Source of the DNA: Chloroflexota bacterium
GTDB taxonomy: Bacteria > Chloroflexota > Anaerolineae > Aggregatilineales > Phototrophicaceae
Length of the DNA: 11,091 bases
Assembly: GCA_026706395.1 (NCBI GenBank)
Contig: JAPOYU010000123.1
Location: 1-11,091, forward strand
Reading direction: 5' to 3'
Shown one piece after another: positions 5,333 through 11,091 of this stretch. The position numbers and the translations under genes were made by a program. The notes below the pieces were generated by a model. The model was not told the DNA's origin, searched no databases, and saw nothing but the letters and a program-made list of their open reading frames with translations. Within the stretch, counting starts at the first letter, position 1, and each line of letters begins with the position of its first letter.

Positions 5333-6940
5333 ATGAGTTTACAGAAAGAACAAGCGCATGACTTCATCAAGAAGTATAGCGAAGGGCGCATCTCGCGGCG
5401 GCAATTCCTACAGGCGCTGACGACAGTCGGTGGCGTCGCGGTGGCGCAATCGATGATGCCCGGCTTCCGCCTGGCGACCGCGCTGGCGCAGGCTACGCCG
5501 AAGCAAGGCGGCACGCTGGTCGCCGCCACTATCGACAAGCCGGTCAATATGGACCCGGCCTTCGCCGAACTCTATTCGTCGATGCAAGTTTATCAGAATG
5601 TCTTCTCCAAGCTGGTTAACCTCGACCGCAATAACAACGTGCTGCCCGGCTTGGCGCATTCCTGGCAGCAGCTGGATGACTCGACCTGGGAATTCCAGAT
5701 TGCGGACAACGCCTATTTCCACAACGACGAACACTGCACCGCTGCCGATGTGGTCTACACCTTCGATCGCCTATTCGATCCCGATCTCGGCGCGCCAAAC
5801 GCGGTCTTTTTGACGCCGATCGAAGGCGTCGAAGCGGTTGATGACTACACCGTCCGCATCAGCACGCAACCAAATTGGGGCGGCCTGCTCGAGGCATTGG
5901 GCGCTATCGTGGAAGTTGTCAATCAGAAGGGCATTGAAGAAAATGATCCCAGACTCGTGCCCATCGGCACCGGACCCTTCAAGTTTGTGCAATGGGTCAA
6001 AGACGACTTCATCGAGCTTGAGCGCTGGGACAAATACCACAAGCCGAACCAGCCCTATCTGGACAAAGTCATCTTCCGCGCGATTTCGGATGACACCGTG
6101 CGTCTGACCGGTTTGCAGACCGGTGAACTCAACTGGATTGAGCAGGTACCGCTGCATCGAGCCGATGAGCTGCGCGCCAGCGCCGATGTCAAGGCGAATC
6201 CGGATGGAGAGTTCTTCCCAGATATGTTCTTGATCAACTGCTCCAAGCCGCCATTTGACAAAGTGGAAGTGCGGCAGGCGCTGCAGTGGGCATTGCACCG
6301 CGAATCTATCGCCAACCTGGTCTGGTTCGGCCAAGCGGTTCCATCAGCCGAGCCGGTGTCACCATCGAATCCCTGGTATTCTGGCGCGAATGTTTTTGAA
6401 GGCGGCCCCAATATCGACAAAGCTAAAGCGCTGTTGGCACAGGCGGGTTACGAGGACGGCTTGACTATCCGCTATGCCGCTCAGCCACAGGTGCCAACGC
6501 AGCCGCTGGTAGGCCAGCTTCTGGAGCAGCAGCTGGCTCCGGCCGGCTTCCGCGTTGAGGTCGAGTCCTTCGAATCGGCGCGCTGGTTCGAGGAGCTCTT
6601 CACCCTGAACTACGAGATCACCGGCACCTACTGGAGCGCCACAGCCGATCCGGGCGAGCACTGCCTCTATCCGCTCTCGCATTCGGCGTCGCCCTGGAAT
6701 TTCTCGGCCTTCAGAGACGCGCCCGAGCTCGATACGGCGCTGGAAGAATTCCGCTTCACGCTTGATCCAGAAGCGCGGCAAAACGCCTATAACAACGTCG
6801 TGCGCCTGCATCAGGAGCATTCGCCGCAGGTGTTCATGGTCAACTTCCGGCGCACCTACTGGACGCAGCCCAACATTCATGGCGCGCAGACGCTGCCAAC
6901 GCTTGAACTGCGCATGGAAGACATTTGGATTGACGCTTGA
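5333..6940 (+). CDS. ABC transporter substrate-binding protein, family 5 (Opp/Dpp type), Tat-exported
   Basis: A 535-residue extracytoplasmic binding protein that would capture a peptide, oligosaccharide, opine or nickel-like ligand and deliver it to the permeases downstream. The N-terminus carries a twin-arginine signal SRRQFLQA (21-28), a hydrophobic stretch, and a likely cleavage after ALA near residues 50-52. No lipobox cysteine is present, so it is not an obvious lipoprotein. The mature part is a normal-length SBP_bac_5 domain. Typical stretches are YSSMQVYQNVFSKLV, NNNVLPGLAHSWQQLDDSTW, the HCTAADVVYTFDRL segment and TGPFKFVQW. The ATG at 5333 follows AGGAG (5320-5324) by 8 nt. It heads the five-gene operon, with a 95-nt structured gap before the first permease. 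The ligand cannot be read from sequence. Confidence 0.95.
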   Translation: MSLQKEQAHDFIKKYSEGRISRRQFLQALTTVGGVAVAQSMMPGFRLATALAQATPKQGGTLVAATIDKPVNMDPAFAELYSSMQVYQNVFSKLVNLDRNNNVLPGLAHSWQQLDDSTWEFQIADNAYFHNDEHCTAADVVYTFDRLFDPDLGAPNAVFLTPIEGVEAVDDYTVRISTQPNWGGLLEALGAIVEVVNQKGIEENDPRLVPIGTGPFKFVQWVKDDFIELERWDKYHKPNQPYLDKVIFRAISDDTVRLTGLQTGELNWIEQVPLHRADELRASADVKANPDGEFFPDMFLINCSKPPFDKVEVRQALQWALHRESIANLVWFGQAVPSAEPVSPSNPWYSGANVFEGGPNIDKAKALLAQAGYEDGLTIRYAAQPQVPTQPLVGQLLEQQLAPAGFRVEVESFESARWFEELFTLNYEITGTYWSATADPGEHCLYPLSHSASPWNFSAFRDAPELDTALEEFRFTLDPEARQNAYNNVVRLHQEHSPQVFMVNFRRTYWTQPNIHGAQTLPTLELRMEDIWIDA

Positions 6941-6950
6941 TCTAGACTAA

Positions 6951-7009
6951 GCATGAGAGGGGCTGGGCGGGCGATCGGGCGTCTCAACGAGAAGCCCCTA
7001 CAGTCATGC
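6951..7009. promoter_or_regulatory. Intercistronic inverted repeat after the binding-protein gene
   Basis: GCATGA (6951-6956) pairs with TCATGC (7004-7009), and AGGGGCT (6958-6964) pairs with AGCCCCT (6993-6999). The 28-nt apical part holds a small TCTC/GAGA stem. No T-run follows, so full termination is not expected. Hairpins at this point are known in binding-protein operons such as the malE-malF junction, where they leave more binding protein than permease. The same role here is inferred. Confidence 0.5.
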
Positions 7010-7035
7010 CTTGCTGACCCGGCGGTGAATGATCG

Positions 7036-7992
7036 ATGCGATTGTTGCGCTATGTGGCTGGCCGTCTTCTGCTCTTGCTACCCGTCCTGTTCGGCACGTC
7101 GGTGCTGATATTCCTGCTGCTGAGGCTGATCCCGGGCGATCCGGCTCAGGTGATTCTGGGCTTGCGCGCGACACCGGAACGGCTTGCTATCGTGCGCGAG
7201 GAATTGGGACTTGATCTGCCGCTGCACCTGCAATACGGGCAGTGGCTGGGCAAAGCTTTGCAGGGCGATCTAGGCAGAGATTTCCGCAGCAATGAAGCCG
7301 TGACCGCCCTGCTGAGCGTCCGCCTGCCCGTCACAATTCAACTCACACTGATGTCGCTGGCGCTGGCGATATTGATTGCCGTGCCGCTGGGCATACGCGC
7401 GGCGACTAAACCGGGAGGCATCGCCGATCGCCTGTCGATGCTGCTCGGGCTATTCGGCATTTCCATCCCCGATTTCTGGCTAGGCATCATGCTGATCCTC
7501 CTATTCTCGCTAGCGCTGCGGATGTTTCCATCGTCCGGCTACGTGCGGCTTGAAGACGACCTGCTGGGGAATCTGCGCTCGTTTTTCTTGCCGGCGCTTA
7601 CTCTGGCTGTGGGGCTTTCGGCAGTGCTGGTGCGCATCACACGGTCGGCGGTGCTGGAGGTGCTTGAGTTGGACTTTGTCAAATTCCTGCGCGCCAAAGG
7701 GCTGCGTGAGCGGCTGGTCATTTACCAGCATGTCCTGCGCAACGCCAGCATACCGATTGTGACTGTAATTGGCCTGCAATTCGGTTATCTGCTCGGCGGC
7801 GCGGTGATCGTGGAAGAGGTCTTCAGCTTGCCTGGGGTCGGGCGACTGATCGTCAGTTATACATTGGAACGCAACTATCCGGTTGTTCAGGCGGGCATGC
7901 TGGTCGTCGCCTTCCTCTTCATTATGGTCAATCTGACAACAGACGTCATCTACGCTTTGCTCAATCCGAAAATCCGCGGGGCGGGAGCATGA
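7036..7992 (+). CDS. ABC transporter permease, DppB/OppB family
   Basis: A 318-residue membrane protein, the first of two permease halves of the peptide-type importer. The N-terminus MRLLRYVAGRLLLLLPVLFG leads into a first membrane helix (about 10-31) and RLIPGDPA (30-37), the classic DppB opening. Further hydrophobic segments lie near 100-120, 135-163, 184-200, 240-258 and 286-306, six in total. The ATPase-contact EAA-type loop is at 214-238 (DFVKFLRAKGLRERLVIYQHVLRNA), followed by GAVIVEEVFSLPGVGRL. The ribosome site is weak (GGCGG, about 10 nt before the ATG). A start one frame over at 7029 is not used. The stop overlaps the next gene by 4 nt (ATGA). Substrate unknown. Confidence 0.95.
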   Translation: MRLLRYVAGRLLLLLPVLFGTSVLIFLLLRLIPGDPAQVILGLRATPERLAIVREELGLDLPLHLQYGQWLGKALQGDLGRDFRSNEAVTALLSVRLPVTIQLTLMSLALAILIAVPLGIRAATKPGGIADRLSMLLGLFGISIPDFWLGIMLILLFSLALRMFPSSGYVRLEDDLLGNLRSFFLPALTLAVGLSAVLVRITRSAVLEVLELDFVKFLRAKGLRERLVIYQHVLRNASIPIVTVIGLQFGYLLGGAVIVEEVFSLPGVGRLIVSYTLERNYPVVQAGMLVVAFLFIMVNLTTDVIYALLNPKIRGAGA

Positions 7993-8855
7993 GCGCGCGG
8001 GGTGGTCTCGCGAATGAGCTGGTCGCCCGCCTGCGCGGCTGGTACGAAGCCAGCCGATCGGCCTTCATTGGCGCGACCATCATTGTCGCGCTCAGCGCTA
8101 TGACCGCTAGCGTGTCTCTGTATTCGCCATACAAGCCGGACGCTATGGATTTCATGGCGCCGCTCAGCGCGCCGACGAGCGCGCACTTGCTGGGCACGGA
8201 TAACTTCGGCCGCGACATTCTGACGCGCGTCCTCTACGGCTATCAGATTTCGCTGGCGGTGGCGCTGGGCTCGGTCGGCTTTAGCTTGGTCGTCGGCGTA
8301 GCGCTGGGCTTGCTCGCCGGTTATTTCGGCGGCCTAGCGGACAACGTCATCATGCGGCCGATGGATGTATTGATGGCTTTCCCGGCGATTGTGCTGGTGG
8401 TGGCATTAACCGGCTTCGTCGGGCGTGAGATATCGGTGATGATCCTGGCGGTGGCGGTCGTCTATGTGCCGATCTTCGCGCGAGTCATGCGCGGCTCAAC
8501 GCTGGAAGTGGTCAATGAACTTTACGTCGAGGGCGCGCGGGCGCGCGGCGCCTCTCACCTGCGACTGATGCTGCGCCATATTCTGCCCAACGCGATCGCG
8601 CCGGTTCTGATACAGGCATCCATCTTGATGGGCATCGCTATCTTGCTGGAATCGGCTTTGAGTTTCATCGGCTTGGGCACGCAGCCGCCCGATCCATCGC
8701 TGGGGCTGATGTTGTCCGAAGGGCGCTCCTTCATGCAGCAGGCGCCCTGGATGGTGATGGTGCCCGGTCTGGCGATATCGATCGCCGTGCTCGGATTCAA
8801 CCTGCTTGGCAATGGGTTGCAAGATCTGCTGAATCCCGCGAGGAAGGGACGATGA
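7989..8855 (+). CDS. ABC transporter permease, DppC/OppC family
   Basis: A 288-residue membrane protein, the second permease half. After a short cytoplasmic N-terminus, a membrane helix (about 26-46) is followed by the extracytoplasmic motif HLLGTDNFGRDILTR (66-80), a signature of DppC proteins. Helices continue near 88-112, 129-143, 148-163, 205-222 and 256-275. The EAA-type loop is at 179-203 (YVEGARARGASHLRLMLRHILPN), and SFIGLGTQPPDPSLGLML (225-242) is also typical. It starts on the ATGA overlap with the upstream permease and ends on an ATGA overlap with the ATPase, so the three are likely translated in coupled fashion. Confidence 0.95.
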   Translation: MSARGGLANELVARLRGWYEASRSAFIGATIIVALSAMTASVSLYSPYKPDAMDFMAPLSAPTSAHLLGTDNFGRDILTRVLYGYQISLAVALGSVGFSLVVGVALGLLAGYFGGLADNVIMRPMDVLMAFPAIVLVVALTGFVGREISVMILAVAVVYVPIFARVMRGSTLEVVNELYVEGARARGASHLRLMLRHILPNAIAPVLIQASILMGIAILLESALSFIGLGTQPPDPSLGLMLSEGRSFMQQAPWMVMVPGLAISIAVLGFNLLGNGLQDLLNPARKGR

Positions 8856-9814
8856 GCCTGCTTTCCGTGCGGAATCTGACGACGGAATTCTTCAGCGGCG
8901 GGGCTTGGCTGGAGGCGGTTTCCGATGTCAGCTTCGACTTGCGGCGGGGCGAAATCCTGGGATTGGTGGGTGAATCGGGCTGCGGAAAATCGACCGTAGC
9001 CTACAGCGTTATGCGCCTGCTGGCAAGCAATGCCCGCATCAGCGCGGGAGAAGTATGGCTGGAGGATGTGAATCTGACAGCTGCGGACGAAGACGAGTTG
9101 CAGGATTTGCGCGGCAGCCGTCTCGCCATGATCTTCCAGGATCCGATGACAGCGCTTGATTCACTGTTCACCGTGGGGCATCAGGTAATTGAGACGCTGC
9201 AAGAGCACCTTGATCTGAACGTGACAGAAGCGCAGGAACGGGCATTGGCTCTGCTGCGACAAGTGGGCATCCCGGCGGCGGCGGAGCGCTTGAATGCCTA
9301 TCCCTACCAATTCAGCGGCGGCATGTCCCAGCGGATCGCCCTGGCTATCGCGATCTCATGTCACCCTCAGGTGCTAATCGCTGACGAGCCGACCACCGCG
9401 CTGGATGTGACCATTCAAGCGCAGATTCTGCATCTAATCCGCCGCCTGCTGGTTGAGGAGCAGGGCGCCGGCGTGCTCTTGATCACGCATGACTTGGGCG
9501 TGGTGGCGCAAGTTTGTGATCGCGTGGCTGTGATGTACGCCGGCAAGATTGTCGAATTTGGCGATGTGGGCTCAATCTTCAGCAATCCGCTGCATCCGTA
9601 CACGCAGGCTTTGCTCAATTCGCTGCCGAGCCAGGGCATCGCTCGCGGCGAACTGGAAAGTATTCAGGGGCGCGTGCCAAGTCTGACGGATCGACCGGCC
9701 GGCTGCTGCTTTCATCCTCGCTGCAGCTATGCGCTTGACCTGTGCCGACAGGAAAGTCCTCATCTGCGAAGGACCGCCGATGGTCAAGAGGTGGCTTGTG
9801 TCCTCTATGACTAA
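8852..9814 (+). CDS. ABC transporter ATP-binding protein, DppD/OppD family
   Basis: A 320-residue ATPase, one of two unlike ATPases serving this importer. Motifs: Walker A GESGCGKST (40-48), Q-loop Q96 in IFQDP, signature SGGMS (155-159), Walker B VLIADE (174-179), TALD (182-185) and switch H213 in ITHDLG. The C-terminal oligopeptide domain begins at LHPYTQALLNSLP (247-259) and carries a cysteine cluster C285, C286, C291, C298 and C316 in the GCCFHPRC region. In a structurally studied bacterial DppD this type of region binds a 4Fe-4S cluster, so one is possible here. It starts on an ATGA overlap with the preceding permease, with GAGGA upstream. The stop lies just inside the next ATPase gene. 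Confidence 0.95.
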   Translation: MSLLSVRNLTTEFFSGGAWLEAVSDVSFDLRRGEILGLVGESGCGKSTVAYSVMRLLASNARISAGEVWLEDVNLTAADEDELQDLRGSRLAMIFQDPMTALDSLFTVGHQVIETLQEHLDLNVTEAQERALALLRQVGIPAAAERLNAYPYQFSGGMSQRIALAIAISCHPQVLIADEPTTALDVTIQAQILHLIRRLLVEEQGAGVLLITHDLGVVAQVCDRVAVMYAGKIVEFGDVGSIFSNPLHPYTQALLNSLPSQGIARGELESIQGRVPSLTDRPAGCCFHPRCSYALDLCRQESPHLRRTADGQEVACVLYD

Positions 9815-10883
9815 CGGGGCGCAGCCGCTGCTGCGAGCGCGGGGATTGAGCAAATATTTCCCGCTCGAATCCGGCTTGCTGGCGAGCTTGCGCGGGGCGA
9901 AGGCGGCTGTCAAAGCGGTGGAATCCGTCTCGCTGGACGTTTACGCCGGGCAGACCTTGGCGATCGTGGGCGAATCGGGCTCCGGAAAGAGTACCTTGGG
10001 GCGCCTGCTGCTGCGGCTTCTGCAGCCGACGACGGGTCAAGTGCTGTACAAAGGCGCGAACATCTTCGACATGAGCAGGACTGAATTGCGCGCATTCCGC
10101 CGGCAAGCCCAGATCATTCTGCAAGATCCCTATGCTTCCCTCAATCCACGAATGCGCATTGGCGCCATTATCCGTGAGCCGCTGGACATCTACGGTGAAG
10201 GCAGCAAGACGGAACGCAATAAACGCGTGGACGCGCTATTGGAGCGAGTCGGTTTGACGAGCGGGCAGGCCTGCGCCTACCCGTCCGAGTTGAGCGGCGG
10301 CCAGCGGCAGCGGGTCGGCATTGCCGCGGCGCTTGCTTTGTCCCCCCAGATCATCATCGCCGATGAACCGACCTCGTCGCTGGATGTCTCGGTGCAGGCG
10401 CAAACGTTGAATCTCCTATCCGAATTGCAGCGCGATTTCAATTTGACCTATGTATTCATCACGCACGACTTAGGCGTCGTGCAGCATTTCAGCGACCGGG
10501 TGGCGGTGATGTACCTTGGCAAAATCGTTGAAGAGGCGACAACCGAAGAACTCTTCGCCGTGCCGCAGCATCCGTACACGCAAGTGCTGTTCTCGGCGAT
10601 TCCGGCGCCTGATCCATCTCGGCGAGTCGATTGGGAGCTGCCGCAGGGGGAGCCGCCGTCGCCGCTTGATCCTCCCTCGGGCTGCCATTTTCATCCACGC
10701 TGCCCCCAGGTGATGGCGGCTTGTTCGTCCATCGTGCCGAAGTTGAAAGCGACCGCGCCCAATCGCCGCGTCGCCTGCCTCTTGTATGAGAACGGGGAAA
10801 ATGAACCACCGAGTACACCGAGTGTTTTTCTTCACCGTGTCGCAGCTGCCAGTTATCCCAATCGCAAGTCTAATCCGGGCTGA
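9807..10883 (+). CDS. ABC transporter ATP-binding protein, DppF/OppF family, with extended C-terminus
   Basis: A 358-residue partner ATPase. Motifs: RGLSKYFPL near the start (12-20), Walker A GESGSGKST (55-63), Q-loop Q106 in ILQDP, signature SGGQR (163-167), Walker B IIIADE (182-187), SSLD (190-193) and H220 in FITHDLG. The oligopeptide C-terminal domain follows (QHPYTQVLFSAIP, 254-266), with cysteines C293, C299, C306 and C324. The family would normally end near VACLLYENG (322-330). Here another 28 residues follow, encoded by repeat-like DNA (CACCGAGTA/CACCGAGTG). The ATG at 9807 overlaps the DppD-type stop by 8 nt and fits the family N-terminus. An in-frame ATG at 9780 has a better ribosome site (AAGGA, 6 nt) and would add 9 residues. 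An ORF opening at 9729 is too deep in the upstream gene. Confidence 0.93.
   Translation: MTNGAQPLLRARGLSKYFPLESGLLASLRGAKAAVKAVESVSLDVYAGQTLAIVGESGSGKSTLGRLLLRLLQPTTGQVLYKGANIFDMSRTELRAFRRQAQIILQDPYASLNPRMRIGAIIREPLDIYGEGSKTERNKRVDALLERVGLTSGQACAYPSELSGGQRQRVGIAAALALSPQIIIADEPTSSLDVSVQAQTLNLLSELQRDFNLTYVFITHDLGVVQHFSDRVAVMYLGKIVEEATTEELFAVPQHPYTQVLFSAIPAPDPSRRVDWELPQGEPPSPLDPPSGCHFHPRCPQVMAACSSIVPKLKATAPNRRVACLLYENGENEPPSTPSVFLHRVAAASYPNRKSNPG
10807..10824 (+). repeat. 9-bp tandem repeat inside the DppF-type tail
   Basis: CACCGAGTA (10807-10815) is directly followed by CACCGAGTG (10816-10824), and CACCGTGTC occurs at 10833-10841. The pattern resembles short imperfect intergenic repeats rather than conserved coding sequence, yet it is in frame in the last 28 codons of the ATPase. 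Confidence 0.5.
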
Positions 10884-10916
10884 CACTGCACTACAATCTC
10901 GCAAACAATGACAAAT

Positions 10917-10941
10917 GTAGGGACGACTCTGTGAGTCGCCC
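10917..10941. repeat. GTAGGG palindromic repeat, copy 2
   Basis: GGG-A-CGACTC (10920-10929, with a single bulged A), loop TGT, then GAGTCGCCC (10933-10941). It shares the TGTAGGG lead, stem length and TCGCCC end with the copy at 5158-5182, though the inner stem bases differ in compensating pairs. It lies between the ATPase stop and the methyltransferase promoter. No T-run follows it. Confidence 0.65.
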
Positions 10942-10947
10942 ACCCTG

Positions 10948-10956
10948 TGCTATACT
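10948..10956 (+). promoter_or_regulatory. Extended -10 promoter before the methyltransferase gene
   Basis: TGC-TATACT (10948-10956) is an extended -10 with five of six consensus bases. It lies 30 nt before the ATG at 10987 and immediately after the palindromic repeat. There is no good -35, which extended -10 promoters often lack. This suggests the methyltransferase is transcribed separately from the importer operon. Confidence 0.45.
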
Positions 10957-10986
10957 CGCTTGGCGCGCAATCCGCGAGAACTGCCT

Positions 10987-11091
10987 ATGAAGAACCGACT
11001 CTATTACGGCGAAAACCTCGAGATCCTGCGCAATCGGGAATACTTCCCCGATGAATGCGTCGACCTCATCTACCTCGACCCGCCCTTCAAC
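10987..11091 (+). CDS. Partial site-specific DNA methyltransferase (N-terminus only)
   Basis: The first 35 codons are present; the gene runs off the right edge. The translation opens MKNRLYYGENLEILRNREYF and ends DLIYLDPPFN. LYYGENLEIL and the VDLIYLDPPFN block are hallmarks of N6-adenine/N4-cytosine DNA methyltransferases. DPPF is catalytic motif IV, and its position close to the N-terminus fits the group in which the catalytic motif precedes the SAM-binding motif (type III Mod and related beta-class enzymes). It would methylate specific DNA sites using S-adenosylmethionine. Whether a restriction partner follows cannot be seen. No clear Shine-Dalgarno precedes the ATG; the upstream bases are GAGAACTGCCT. 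Confidence 0.85.
   Translation, partial: MKNRLYYGENLEILRNREYFPDECVDLIYLDPPFN

Noticed and set aside
5771..6334. 187-codon minus-strand open frame
   Set aside because: It is a shadow of the GC-rich binding-protein gene, with no motif and no ribosome site.
9615..10124. 169-codon minus-strand open frame
   Set aside because: It lies opposite the two ATPases with intact Walker motifs, and its composition is typical of an antisense frame.
10470..10943. 157-codon minus-strand open frame
   Set aside because: It covers the end of the DppF-type gene and part of the second palindrome, with no motif or start signal.

Overview
This 11 kb bacterial window is GC-rich in its genes, and nearly every gene belongs to solute uptake and its control. 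I cannot name the organism from the sequence. Three things give only a weak hint of a Chloroflexota-like or similar environmental genome: dispersed GTAGGG palindromes, a Tat-exported peptide-binding protein without a lipobox, and an isolated BtpA/SgcQ protein.

Left half (1-4921, all minus strand, read right to left): a DeoR-family regulator, a BtpA/SgcQ-family TIM-barrel protein, a creatinase/aminopeptidase-P-fold (M24-like) protein, then an ABC importer of the nitrate/sulfonate/taurine type. The importer comprises an ATPase, a permease, and the signal peptide of a binding protein cut by the window edge. Regulator and BtpA are 26 nt apart. The M24-like gene and ATPase overlap by one base, and ATPase and permease are 16 nt apart. 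A 295-nt gap separates BtpA from the M24-like gene, so there may be one operon or two adjacent units. The layout suggests a regulated import-and-breakdown pathway for a small organic compound, but the substrate is not identifiable. The M24-like protein lacks three of the five usual metal ligands, so it is unlikely to be an ordinary metallopeptidase.

Middle (4922-5332): a 411-nt divergent control region. It holds a near-consensus promoter for the regulator, a TTGACA promoter for the rightward operon lying inside a TTTGAC/GTCAAA palindrome, further GTCAAA half-sites, a possible 28-codon ORF with a strong Shine-Dalgarno, and a perfect 9-bp palindromic repeat. The shared half-site suggests the DeoR protein may control both directions.

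Right half (5333-10883, plus strand): a complete Opp/Dpp-type ABC importer in the order binding protein, permease, permease, ATPase, ATPase. The last four genes overlap one another by 4, 4 and about 8 nt. A long inverted repeat lies between the binding-protein gene and the first permease. The last ATPase has an unusual C-terminal tail that runs into repeat-like DNA.

Right edge (10987-11091): the first 35 codons of a DNA methyltransferase ending at its DPPF catalytic motif, preceded by a second GTAGGG palindrome and an extended -10 promoter. Whether it belongs to a restriction or defence system lies outside the window.
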